From UBA4615 sp046046245 (GTDB taxonomy: Bacteria > Pseudomonadota > Gammaproteobacteria > Burkholderiales > Burkholderiaceae_E), in the NCBI GenBank assembly GCA_046046245.1, contig JBJOKE010000091.1:62001-126000 (forward strand): DNA of 64,000 nucleotides. The letters are read 5' to 3'. Below are positions 8,396-16,677 of the stretch, in pieces. Both the position numbers and the translations under genes were made by a program. The notes under the pieces are model-generated. The model was not told the DNA's origin and made no database searches. It saw nothing but the letters and a program-made list of their open reading frames with translations. Each line of letters begins with the position of its first letter. The stretch's first letter is position 1.

Positions 8396-9262
8396 ATGTT
8401 CGCGCTCCAGATCCTCGCCAACGGGCTCGTGCTCGGGTGCCTCTATGCCTGCATCGCGGCCGGCTTCTCGCTGGTGTGGGGCGTGCTGAACGTCATCAAC
8501 CTGATGCACGGCTCGTTCATCGTGCTCGGGTCCTACCTCGCCTGGGCCGCCTACAACGGCCTGGGCGTGGCGCCCTGGATCTCGCTGCTGGTGGCCGCAC
8601 CGGTGTTCTACGCGCTGGGGTGGGCGATGCAGCGCGGCATCCTGAACCGCGTGATCGCCGCGCCGGTGCTGGTCACGCTCACGCTCACCTTCGGCCTGGA
8701 CCTGATGCTCAACAACGCGATGCTCGTCGCGTTCAAGGCGGACTACCGCAAGCTGATCCTCGACCCGCCGCTCGGTGCGGTCGAGCTCGGCTCGGTGGTG
8801 GTCCCGGTCGACCGGTTGCTGGCGATGGCCTTCGCGCTGGTGCTCACCGGCGCGCTGTGGCTGATCCTGCGCAAGTCGCGGATCGGGCGCGCGATCGTCG
8901 CGGTGCGCCTGGACCGCGACGCCGCGACGCTGATGGGCGTGCACGTGAAGTCCATCTACGCGGCCGCCTTCGCGTTCGGGGCGGCGATGGCCGGCTGCGC
9001 GGGCGTGCTGCTGGCGATGATCTTCCCGATCTCGCCGCTCGCCTCCAGCGCCTACCTCGGCAAGGCGTTCGTGGTCTGCGTGCTCGGCGGGCTGGGCAGC
9101 GTGCCGGGCGCGGTGCTGGGCGGGCTGGTGCTCGGCGTCGTCGAGAGCTTCGGGGCGATGGCCTTCGGGCCCGAGCACGCGGTCACGCTGTCCTTCGGGC
9201 TGCTGATCCTGTTCCTCGTGTTCCGGCCGCAGGGCCTGATCGGCCGCAGGGGGTTCGAATGA
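8396..9262 (+). CDS. LivH-type ABC transporter permease
   Basis: 288 residues, about eight membrane segments. It opens with LQILANGLVLGCLYACIAAG, and GKAFVVCVLGGLGSVPGAVLGG near the C-terminus is the family's cytoplasmic coupling region. It forms the inner-membrane channel with LivM. Its stop overlaps the livM start by 4 bp (ATGA). Operon position and length are canonical. Confidence 0.92.
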   Translation: MFALQILANGLVLGCLYACIAAGFSLVWGVLNVINLMHGSFIVLGSYLAWAAYNGLGVAPWISLLVAAPVFYALGWAMQRGILNRVIAAPVLVTLTLTFGLDLMLNNAMLVAFKADYRKLILDPPLGAVELGSVVVPVDRLLAMAFALVLTGALWLILRKSRIGRAIVAVRLDRDAATLMGVHVKSIYAAAFAFGAAMAGCAGVLLAMIFPISPLASSAYLGKAFVVCVLGGLGSVPGAVLGGLVLGVVESFGAMAFGPEHAVTLSFGLLILFLVFRPQGLIGRRGFE

Positions 9263-10203
9263 AGCGGGGTCGCGACGCGTTCCTCGTCGCAGCGGTGCTG
9301 CTGCTGGCGGCCGCGCCGTGGCTGGGCGGCGCCTACGCGATGCGGCTCGGCACCTTCGCCTGCATGTACGCCGTCATGGCGGTGTCGTGGAACGTGATCG
9401 GCGGGCTCGCCGGCTATCCGTCCTTCGCGACCGCGGCGTTCTTCGGGCTGGGTGCCTACGCGGGGGGCGTGCTGCTCTCCAAGGGCGGCGGGCTCGCGAC
9501 GGCGCTGCTGCTGTCGGGCGGCCTCGCGTTCGCGGGCGCGCTGCTGCTGGGCGCCGTGCTGCTGCGCCTGAAGGGCCACTACTTCGCGGTGGCGAGCCTG
9601 GCGGTCGCCGAGGTACTGCGCGAGCTCGCCAACACCTCCACCGACCTCACCGGCGGGGGCATGGGCCTGAACATCCCGCTCGCCGCGATCGGCGGCTCGG
9701 GCCCCGAGGCCGAGGCGCGCTTCTTCTTCCTCGCGATGTGGGCGCTGCTGGTGCTGACGCTGGTGGTGGTGATCGCGGTGGAGCGCTCGCGGCTGGGCTT
9801 CGGCCTGGTGTGCATCCGCCAGAACGAGGCCGCCGCGGACATGATCGGCGTGAACACCACCCTCTACAAGAGCCTGGCGTTCGCGCTGTCGGGCGTGTTC
9901 GTCGCGATGGCGGGCACCCTGTACGCGGGCTGGGTGCACTACATCGAGCCGCCCGACGTGTTCGACGTGCTGTACTCGGTCAAGCCGATCGTGATGGCGC
10001 TGCTCGGCGGGCTGGGCTCCACCGCGGGCGCGGTGCTCGGCGCGTTCGCGTTCCTCGCGATCGAGGAGACGGTCTGGCGCAACTCGCTGCAGATCCACAG
10101 CGGCCTGCTCGGGCTGCTCGTCGTGGTGCTGCTGCTGTTCCTGCCGCAGGGCATCGTGTCGATCGGGCGCTTCGCCCGCAGCTTCGGAGCGCGGCGTGCC
10201 TGA
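9259..10203 (+). CDS. LivM-type ABC transporter permease
   Basis: 314 residues from the ATG at 9259, which overlaps the livH stop. Markers: MAVSWNVIGGLAGYPSF near residue 40, LKGHYFAVASLAVAEVLREL, IRQNEAAADMIGVNTTLYK and IVMALLGGLGSTAGAVLGA. Second channel subunit of the importer. Its stop lies 8 bp inside the next gene, which starts with GTG. Confidence 0.92.
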   Translation: MKRGRDAFLVAAVLLLAAAPWLGGAYAMRLGTFACMYAVMAVSWNVIGGLAGYPSFATAAFFGLGAYAGGVLLSKGGGLATALLLSGGLAFAGALLLGAVLLRLKGHYFAVASLAVAEVLRELANTSTDLTGGGMGLNIPLAAIGGSGPEAEARFFFLAMWALLVLTLVVVIAVERSRLGFGLVCIRQNEAAADMIGVNTTLYKSLAFALSGVFVAMAGTLYAGWVHYIEPPDVFDVLYSVKPIVMALLGGLGSTAGAVLGAFAFLAIEETVWRNSLQIHSGLLGLLVVVLLLFLPQGIVSIGRFARSFGARRA

Positions 10204-10951
10204 GCCGCTGCTGAGGCTGGAGTCGGTGTCGCGCCGCTTCGGCGGGCTGCAGGCGCTGTCGGAGGTGTCGCTGGAGGTGGGGCGCGGCGAGGTGCTCGGC
10301 CTGATCGGCCCGAATGGCGCCGGCAAGACCACGCTGGTCAACGTCATCTGCGGCGTGCACCGCGCCAGCGGCGGCCGGGTGAGCTTCGAGGGGCGCGACA
10401 TCACCGCGTTCCGGCCCTACCGCACCGCGCGCTCCGGGCTCGCGCGCACCTTCCAGATCGTGCAGCCGTTCCCCGAGCTGACGGTGCTCGACAACGTCGC
10501 GGCCGCGGCGAGCTTCTCGCGCGGCCTCGGCGTGCGCGAGTCGCGGGAGGCGGCGCGCGAGCAGCTCGCCTTCGTCGGGCTCGAGGGGCTGGGCGAGCGT
10601 CCGGCCGCGTCGCTGACGCTCGCGATGCGCAAGCGGCTCGAGCTCGCCAAGGCGCTCGCGATGCAGCCGAGGCTGCTGTTCCTCGACGAGGTGAACGCCG
10701 GCCTGAACTCGGCCGAGGTCGAGCAGGCGATGGCACTGATCCGGCAGATCGCCGCCTCGGGGGTGACCATCGTGCTGATCGAGCACCTGATGAAGGTCGT
10801 GATGTCGGTCTGCTCGCGGATCGTGGTGCTGCAGCAGGGGGCGCTGATCGCCGAGGGCACGCCCGCGCAGATCGTCGCCGACACGCGCGTGGTCGAGGCC
10901 TACCTCGGCAAGAAGTACGCGCAGCAGGCCGCCGGAGGGGCCGCGTCGTGA
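10196..10951 (+). CDS. LivG-type ABC transporter ATPase with a non-canonical signature
   Basis: 251 residues from a GTG start. Walker A is GPNGAGKTTLVN (about 39-50). The usual LSYGQQR-like signature is replaced by LTLAMRKRLELAKAL, and Walker B reads LLFLDEVNAGLN (DEV instead of DEP). The H-loop is LIEHLMKVV. The catalytic Glu and H-loop His are kept, so activity is plausible; the ABC signature Ser-Gly pair is missing. It should pair with the LivF at 10948, whose signature is intact. Such degenerate LivG ATPases occur in some importers of this family. Confidence 0.9.
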   Translation: MPEPLLRLESVSRRFGGLQALSEVSLEVGRGEVLGLIGPNGAGKTTLVNVICGVHRASGGRVSFEGRDITAFRPYRTARSGLARTFQIVQPFPELTVLDNVAAAASFSRGLGVRESREAAREQLAFVGLEGLGERPAASLTLAMRKRLELAKALAMQPRLLFLDEVNAGLNSAEVEQAMALIRQIAASGVTIVLIEHLMKVVMSVCSRIVVLQQGALIAEGTPAQIVADTRVVEAYLGKKYAQQAAGGAAS

Positions 10952-11706
10952 GCGTGTCCGCGACGCCGGGCGGGGCCGCCGCCGAGCTGCTGCGCATCGA
11001 GGGCCTGCAGTCGGGCTACGGCGAGGTGACGGTGCTCTGGGGCGTGGACCTGTCGATCCGCCAGGGCGACCTGACCGCGCTGATCGGCTCGAACGGCGCC
11101 GGCAAGTCCACCCTCATGCGGACGATCTCGGGCCTGGTGAAGGCGCGCGCCGGCCGCATCGCGTGGCGCGGCGAGCCGATCGAGCGCGGCGACCCGGCGC
11201 AGGTGCTGGGCCACGGCATCGCCCACGTGCCCGAAGGCCGGCGGCTGTTCGGCGCGATGTCGGTCGAGGACAACCTGATCATGGGCGCGTACCTGCGCCG
11301 CGTGCCGCGCGCCGAGCTCGCGCGCGACCTGGACCGCGTCTACGCGCTGTTCCCCCGCCTGGCCGAGCGGCGCACGCAGCAGGCCGGGACCATGTCGGGC
11401 GGCGAGCAGCAGATGTGCGCGATCGGGCGCGGCCTGATGAGCGCCCCCACGCTGCTGATGATCGACGAGCTGTCGCTCGGGCTGTCGCCGCTGCTGGTCG
11501 AGCAGCTGGTCGAGGCCCTGTTGGAGCTCAACCGCGCCGGCCTCACCATCCTGGTGGTCGAGCAGGACGTGATGACCGCGCTCGAGGTCTCGCGCAACGC
11601 GTACGTGATGGACACCGGCCGCATCGTGCGGCACGGCCCGAGCCGCGAGCTGCTCGACGATCCGGCGGTGCGGCGCGCCTACCTCGGCGCGCTCGCCGAC
11701 GAGTGA
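10948..11706 (+). CDS. LivF-type ABC transporter ATPase
   Basis: 252 residues from a GTG overlapping the livG stop (GTGA). Walker A GSNGAGKST, LivF-typical HVPEGRRLFGAMSVEDNLIMG, signature MSGGEQQMCAIGR, Walker B LLMIDELSLGLSP and H-loop VVEQDVM. Walker B again has DEL rather than DEP. The N-terminal ~12 residues before LLRIEGLQSGYG are not conserved. Energises the importer with LivG. Confidence 0.92.
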   Translation: MSVSATPGGAAAELLRIEGLQSGYGEVTVLWGVDLSIRQGDLTALIGSNGAGKSTLMRTISGLVKARAGRIAWRGEPIERGDPAQVLGHGIAHVPEGRRLFGAMSVEDNLIMGAYLRRVPRAELARDLDRVYALFPRLAERRTQQAGTMSGGEQQMCAIGRGLMSAPTLLMIDELSLGLSPLLVEQLVEALLELNRAGLTILVVEQDVMTALEVSRNAYVMDTGRIVRHGPSRELLDDPAVRRAYLGALADE

Positions 11707-11737
11707 CCCGCCCCTTCCCGTTCATCCGGAGACGACC

Positions 11738-12490
11738 ATGACCACCCGAACCCTGGCCGCAGGCGGCTACCGCTTCATCCCTGCCGTATCCCAATACTCG
11801 GGCGGCGTCGCGGCCGAGCCCGGCTTCCGGATCGAGCGCGTGCGCTTCTCGCGGGTGGTACCGCTGGCCGAGGGATTCGCCGCGATCGAGCGCCACCTCG
11901 CGTCGATCGGCCGGCCGCCGGCCGCCTTCTGCGCGTGCGAGCTGCGCTCGCCGGCGCCGTTCACCGAGGAGGGCTTCCGGGCCTTCAACGCCATCTACAT
12001 CGAGACCCTGAAGCGCTGGGGCCTGATGGACGGCGACGTGAACCCGGTGGCGCGCAGCAACGTCTGCCCCGAGCTCGACCCGCCCGCCGAGCCGGGGTTC
12101 TTCGCGTTCTCCTACACGGTGGTCGATCCGCAGGCGGCGCCCTCGTGGATCGTCGCGGGCAGCGGCGAATCGCCCGAGGGCCAGGGCGACTACCGCGACC
12201 ACATGGTGGCGCGCGGCGACACCTCGCCTGCCGGCCTGCTCGCCAAGGCGCGCTTCGTGCTCGACGAGATGGAGCGACGGATGGGCGCGCTCGGCGCCGA
12301 CTGGCGCAGCGCGACCGTCACGCAGGTCTACACCGTGCACGACTTCCATCCCTTCGTCGGCGACGAGCTGGTACGCCGCGGCGCGATGCGGGGCGGCGTG
12401 ACCTGGCACTTCAACCGGCCGCCCGTGCGCGAGCTCGAGTACGAGATGGACTGCCGCGGCGTGCCGCTGGAGCGCGTGCTCGCCGCCTGA
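11738..12490 (+). CDS. CnbZ-like protein (putative 2-aminomuconate-type deaminase, RidA-like features)
   Basis: 250 residues, 31 bp after livF and probably in the same operon. From memory it resembles proteins annotated as 2-amino-5-chloromuconate deaminase CnbZ: AAGGYRFIPAVSQYSGGVAA at the N-terminus, FCACELRSPAPFTEEGFRAF, NPVARSNVCPE and SATVTQVYTVHDFHPF. The middle and C-terminal patterns recall the RidA/YjgF fold. If right, it hydrolyses an enamine/imine or 2-aminomuconate, releasing ammonia. The true substrate in this operon is unknown, and the name rests on family resemblance, not on catalytic residues. Confidence 0.55.
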   Translation: MTTRTLAAGGYRFIPAVSQYSGGVAAEPGFRIERVRFSRVVPLAEGFAAIERHLASIGRPPAAFCACELRSPAPFTEEGFRAFNAIYIETLKRWGLMDGDVNPVARSNVCPELDPPAEPGFFAFSYTVVDPQAAPSWIVAGSGESPEGQGDYRDHMVARGDTSPAGLLAKARFVLDEMERRMGALGADWRSATVTQVYTVHDFHPFVGDELVRRGAMRGGVTWHFNRPPVRELEYEMDCRGVPLERVLAA

Positions 12491-12619
12491 GCGCCGCATC
12501 GGGCCGGCGGTCGTCGACAACCCGTCCTTCGCGGGCCGCGGGCCGGCCTCCGTGCACGACACCAGCGACAGCCGTTCGCCTCGAACAGCATGACCGCCGT
12601 CATTCCACGTGGCCGCCGG

Positions 12620-13288
12620 TCAGCGGGGCGTCGGCATCGTGATCGGCACGCCCGCGGATCGCTCGCCCGCGGCGCGCGACGTGGGCGAGCCGGCCGGCTG
12701 CACGGCGTTCGGCACCGACTCGTCCAGGCCCTTCTGCTCGGCGAGGAACTGCTCGACGAGGTCGAAGAACCGGTCGTAGAACCGGCCGGGCGGGATGGTC
12801 TCGCTGCCGACCTTGATCAGCGAGTCGGCGGCCGATGCGAGCGGCAGCGAGATCGAGCCGATCGGGCTCACGCCCACCGACGCCGACATCGGGTTCTTCT
12901 TGACCGTGTAGCGTTCCTGGACAGCGCTGACGAACGCGATCGCGTTGCGCTGCCCGCGCGCCAGCGGCGAGCAGACGACGTGGAACTCGATCTGCACGTG
13001 CTCGTCGGAGCCCGGCTGGAAACGCTTGCGCGCCTCCATCTGCTCCTCGCCCGTCGCGGTGACGATGTAGCCCTGGCTGAGCAGCGCGCGGCGCGCGGCG
13101 TTGCAGGTGTCGGCCGGCGACGCGACGAACTCGCGCGAGAACGCGGCGGCGCGGTCGAAGGTCTCGCGCTCGTAGACCCGCGCGGCCGTGCCGCCGCCCG
13201 GGAACGACGCGCAGGCGGCGAGCAGCGCGGCCGCAGCGAGCACGGCGGCGCGGGCGGAGTAAGCGGCGTGGCGTCGGACGCGATCCAT
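12620..13288 (-). CDS. DUF2242 family lipoprotein
   Basis: 222 residues. The signal peptide ends in a lipobox LAAC with Cys26, so it should be lipidated and anchored in the envelope. The DTCNAARRALLSQGYIVT stretch and the following central region match the DUF2242 pattern seen in betaproteobacteria. The C-terminal 35 residues are low-complexity. Function unknown. Convergent with the deaminase-like gene across a 129-bp gap in which I see no strong terminator. Confidence 0.75.
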   Translation of the reverse strand: MDRVRRHAAYSARAAVLAAAALLAACASFPGGGTAARVYERETFDRAAAFSREFVASPADTCNAARRALLSQGYIVTATGEEQMEARKRFQPGSDEHVQIEFHVVCSPLARGQRNAIAFVSAVQERYTVKKNPMSASVGVSPIGSISLPLASAADSLIKVGSETIPPGRFYDRFFDLVEQFLAEQKGLDESVPNAVQPAGSPTSRAAGERSAGVPITMPTPR

Positions 13289-13421
13289 GGCGGACCCCCT
13301 GACTGCGGCGATGGGCGCAGTCTAACCGCGCGGGGCAGGGCTCCCGCACGGCGGCCGCCCTCGCGGGCAGACCACCCGTCGGTCCGGGACGCGACCCCGC
13401 CGGGTGCGAGGACGGCGGCAG

Positions 13422-14612
13422 CTAGCCCAGCACCTCGCGCGCGAGGATCTCGCGCTGCACCTCCGAGGACCCGCCGAAGATCGTGTACGCCCGCGCGTTC
13501 AGGTACTGCGCGACCAGCGGCCGGGCGTCGTCGTCGAGGCCGCTCGCGGGCAGCGCCTCGGGCATCGGCCGGTCCCGCTCCCAGGCGAGCGCGTCGGCGC
13601 CCAGTACCCGCACGCCCAGCTTCGTGATCGCCTGCTGGATCTCGCTCCAGCGCAGCTTCAGCATCGACGACACCAGCCCGCCCGGGTTCTGGCCGACGCG
13701 CATCGTCGCCATCACGCGCAGTTCGGTCGCCTCGAGCGCGTCGACGTCGATCTCGACGGCCGAGATCGCGAGCGCGAGGTCGGGGTCGCCGAGCAGGCCG
13801 CGCCGCTCGGCGAGCGCCACGGTGCGCTCGAGCGCCGCACGCAGTCGCGCCGCCGCGATCGCGCCGCCGCGCTCGAACTCGAGCAGGTACTTGGCCACGG
13901 CCCAGCCCTGCCCCTCGTCGCCGACACGGTCGGACACCGGTACGCGCACGCCGTCGAAGAACACCTGGTTGACCTCGTGGTCGCCGCTCGCGCTGCGGAT
14001 CGGCCGCACGGTGATGCCCGGGGTCCTCATGTCGATCAGCAGGAAGCTGATGCCGTCCTGCTTGCGGCCGGTCTCGGAGCCGGTTCGGACCAGGGCGAAC
14101 ATCCGGTTCGCGTGGTGCGCGTGCGTGGTCCAGATCTTCGTGCCGTCGACGACGTAGTGGTCGCCGTCGCGGACCGCGCGGGTGGCGAGCGACGCGAGGT
14201 CCGAGCCCGAGCCGGGCTCCGAGTAGCCCTGGCACCAGTAGTCGTCGCCCGACAGGATCCGCGGCAGGTAGAAGGCCTGCTGCGCAGGGGTGCCGAATCG
14301 CATGATCACCGGCCCGGCCATCCGCAGCCCCATCGGCGACAGCGACGGCGCGCCGGCACGCGACAGCTCGGTCTCGAAGATCCAGCGGCGCACGACCGGC
14401 CAGCCGCGGCCGCCGTGCTCGACCGGCCACGCCGGCGCGACCCAGCCGCGCTCGAAGAGCGCGCGGTGCCAGCGCAGGCAGGCGTCGACCTCGCTGAAGA
14501 CCGAGGTGTTCAGGCGCGTCGCACGGACGAGGTCCGGGCTCAGGCGCTCCCGCAGGAACGCGCGGACCTCGTCGCGGAACGCGAGGTCGTCTTCGTCGAG
14601 CAGCGGGGTCAT
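13422..14612 (-). CDS. acyl-CoA dehydrogenase (large partner)
   Basis: 396 residues, the normal ACAD length. YSEPGSGSDLASLATRA and DGTKIWTTHAHHANRMF are the FAD/substrate motifs, and the C-terminus has YTIFGGSSEVQREILAREVL, the substrate-loop and dimer signature. FAD-dependent alpha,beta-desaturation of an acyl-CoA. Its start overlaps the stop of the next minus-strand dehydrogenase (14609-15712) by 4 bp, a pairing seen for heteromeric dehydrogenases acting on bulky acyl-CoAs (steroid, terpenoid or branched acids). The substrate is not known. Confidence 0.93.
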   Translation of the reverse strand: MTPLLDEDDLAFRDEVRAFLRERLSPDLVRATRLNTSVFSEVDACLRWHRALFERGWVAPAWPVEHGGRGWPVVRRWIFETELSRAGAPSLSPMGLRMAGPVIMRFGTPAQQAFYLPRILSGDDYWCQGYSEPGSGSDLASLATRAVRDGDHYVVDGTKIWTTHAHHANRMFALVRTGSETGRKQDGISFLLIDMRTPGITVRPIRSASGDHEVNQVFFDGVRVPVSDRVGDEGQGWAVAKYLLEFERGGAIAAARLRAALERTVALAERRGLLGDPDLALAISAVEIDVDALEATELRVMATMRVGQNPGGLVSSMLKLRWSEIQQAITKLGVRVLGADALAWERDRPMPEALPASGLDDDARPLVAQYLNARAYTIFGGSSEVQREILAREVLG

Positions 14613-15712
14613 CGCGTCGCCTCCGTCGCGGTGCGCAGCGTCGCGTGACGCCGCAGGTGCCAGTCGGGCGCGCCGAGCGTCGCGTCGAGCGCGAGCTGGC
14701 GCTTCAGGTGCCGCGAGACGCGCAGCTCGTCGGTCACGCCCATGCCGCCGTGCAGCTGGATCGCCTCCTCCGCCATCCGGCGGGCGAGCGCGCCGACCTT
14801 CGCGCGGGCGCCGGCCGCGGCGCGTGCGTGCGCGCGGTCGTCGCCCGCGCGGGCCGCGTCGTCGAGCGCGAGCAGCGCGGCGAGCACGGTGGAGCGCGCC
14901 TCCTCGACGCCCACGGCGAGATCCGCCACGCGGTGCCGCAGCGCCTGGTTCGCCGCGAGCGGCCGGCCGAACTGCACGCGGGTGCGCAGGTAGGCGACGG
15001 TCTCCTTCAGCAGCGCGGCCATCGAGCCGAGCGATTCGGCGCAGGCGACGACCAGCATGCGGTCATCGACACGGGCGGACTCGGCCACGCCCACGCCCGC
15101 GAGCCGCGCGGCATCGGGCAGGCGCACGCCGTCGAGCGCCAGGCGCGCGGCCGTGCCGCCGTCGACGGTGTCGACCGCGGTGACGCGCAGGCCGGGCGTG
15201 CCGGGCTCGACGGCGAAGACCGCGACGTCCTCGCCCGCGCGCGCGCCGACCAGCCAGGCCGCCGCGCCCGCGCCGCCGGGCACGGTGCGTTCGTGGCCGT
15301 CGAGCACCCACTGCGCCCCGTCGCGCCGCGCGACGGTCGCGCCCTCGCGCGCCCGGCCCCGACCGCCACGCTCCACCGCGGCCGGCACCACGCGCGCGCC
15401 CTCGGCGATCGCGGGCAGCCAGCGCGCACGCATCGCGGCGTCGGTGCAGGCCGAGAGGAGTCCCGTGGCCTGCACCGCCACCGGCGCCCACGGGTCGGCG
15501 CAGGCCGCGCCGCCCAGCGCCTCGGCGAGCACGCAGGCGTCGGCGAGCGACTGCCCGAGCCCGCCGTCGGCCTCGGGCACGAGGATCGCGAGCCAGCCGA
15601 AGCCGGCGATCTCGCGCCATCGCGCGTCGGGGTCGCGCCCGTCGGCGTCGGCGACCCAGCGGGTCGCGGCGTCGGCGAGCAGGGTCTGCTCGGTGCTGCG
15701 TTCGGGATTCAT
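14609..15712 (-). CDS. acyl-CoA dehydrogenase (second partner)
   Basis: 367 residues from the ATG at 15712, which overlaps the upstream crotonase stop by 4 bp. It is ACAD-like (FGWLAILVPEADGGLGQSLA, RVQFGRPLAANQALRHRVAD, AIQLHGGMGVTDELRVSRH) but Ala/Arg-rich and more diverged. The segment expected to carry the xxGSD FAD motif is replaced by AVERGGRGRAREGATVA. It may be the less active subunit of a heteromer with the 13422 gene. Confidence 0.87.
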   Translation of the reverse strand: MNPERSTEQTLLADAATRWVADADGRDPDARWREIAGFGWLAILVPEADGGLGQSLADACVLAEALGGAACADPWAPVAVQATGLLSACTDAAMRARWLPAIAEGARVVPAAVERGGRGRAREGATVARRDGAQWVLDGHERTVPGGAGAAAWLVGARAGEDVAVFAVEPGTPGLRVTAVDTVDGGTAARLALDGVRLPDAARLAGVGVAESARVDDRMLVVACAESLGSMAALLKETVAYLRTRVQFGRPLAANQALRHRVADLAVGVEEARSTVLAALLALDDAARAGDDRAHARAAAGARAKVGALARRMAEEAIQLHGGMGVTDELRVSRHLKRQLALDATLGAPDWHLRRHATLRTATEATR

Positions 15713-16566
15713 CGGCCGCCCTCCTTCACGGGCCTGAGCGCCGCGGGCAGCCCGGCCGGGTCGACCGGCAGCCCGAAGCGCAGCATGTTGTGCGCGTGGC
15801 AGACGTGGTGCAGCCCGAAGGCCGAGTCGATCGCGGCCTGCTGCCCCATCAGGTCCACGCTGCGGTTGACCGCCTGCTTGGCGAGGCGCACGGCGAGCGT
15901 GGGCATCGACGCGATCCGCGCGGCCATCGCGAGCACCTCGTCGTCGAGCCGCGCGCGCGGCACGACGCGGTTGACCATGCCGAGGCGGTGCGCCTCGTCG
16001 GCGCTCCAGGCCTCGGCGAGGAAGAGCAGCTCCTTCGCCTTGCGCGGCCCCAGCTCGTACGGATGCGCGAACCACTCGACGCCGAGCACGCCCATCGCGA
16101 CCACCGGGTCGACGAAGCTCGCGTCGTCGGCGGCCACGATCAGGTCGCAGGCCCAGGCGAGCATCAGGCCGCCGGCGATGCAGCGGCCCTGGACCGCGGC
16201 GATCGTGGGCTTCGACAGCTCGCGCCAGCGGCGCGTCATCTGCAGGTACACCTCCTGCTCGTGCGCGAAGCGGCCCTCGGCGCCGGGCGCGTCGAAGCCG
16301 CCCCAGGTGCCCACCGACGGCGGGCGCGCGGCGTCGCCCAGCCGCTCGCGCAGGTCGTGGCCCGACGAGAAGTGCGGGCCGGCCGCGGCGAGCACGATCG
16401 CCCGCACGCCGTCGTCGGCCACCGCCGCGTCGAACGCGGCGTTCAGCTCGTACAGCATCGCGAGGTTCTGCGCGTTGCGCGCCTCGGGGCGGTCGAGCAC
16501 GATCCGCGCGACGCCGGGCGCCGGGGCCTCGACGCGCAGCGTCCGGTATCCGTTCGGGTCGGTCAT
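15709..16566 (-). CDS. enoyl-CoA hydratase/isomerase family protein
   Basis: 285 residues. LDRPEARNAQNLAM, the oxyanion-hole regions FSSGHDLRERL and AAVQGRCIAGGLMLAWACDL, and the C-terminal RLAKQAVNRSVDLMGQQAAI identify a crotonase. First gene of a three-gene minus operon with both dehydrogenases, so it probably hydrates the enoyl-CoA they make. Divergent from another crotonase gene across 111 bp. The reaction could also be isomerisation or hydrolysis; crotonase chemistry is hard to predict. Confidence 0.92.
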   Translation of the reverse strand: MTDPNGYRTLRVEAPAPGVARIVLDRPEARNAQNLAMLYELNAAFDAAVADDGVRAIVLAAAGPHFSSGHDLRERLGDAARPPSVGTWGGFDAPGAEGRFAHEQEVYLQMTRRWRELSKPTIAAVQGRCIAGGLMLAWACDLIVAADDASFVDPVVAMGVLGVEWFAHPYELGPRKAKELLFLAEAWSADEAHRLGMVNRVVPRARLDDEVLAMAARIASMPTLAVRLAKQAVNRSVDLMGQQAAIDSAFGLHHVCHAHNMLRFGLPVDPAGLPAALRPVKEGGR

Positions 16567-16644
16567 CGGCGGGGTCTCCTGGTGGCGCCCGGGGCGCGCC
16601 GAGCGCCGATCATAGCCGCGTGGCGCACGACGCGCCCCGACCGC

Positions 16645-16670
16645 GATAATCGCCCCACCGAACCGAGGAG
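16645..16670 (+). promoter_or_regulatory. candidate -10 and ribosome binding site for the 16678 crotonase
   Basis: GATAAT at 16645-16650 stands out as AT-rich in a GC-rich divergent intergenic region and fits a sigma-70 -10. GAGGAG at 16665-16670 is a good Shine-Dalgarno 7 bp before the ATG. No clear -35 was seen. Confidence 0.4.
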
Positions 16671-16677
16671 ACACGCG

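Noticed and set aside
4214..9178. Very long open frame on minus (~1650 codons) across the dehydrogenase, LysR and importer genes
   Set aside because: It is antisense or out of frame to genes with full family motifs, has Arg/Ala/Pro/His-rich composition without any recognisable domain, and reflects the scarcity of stops in GC-rich DNA.
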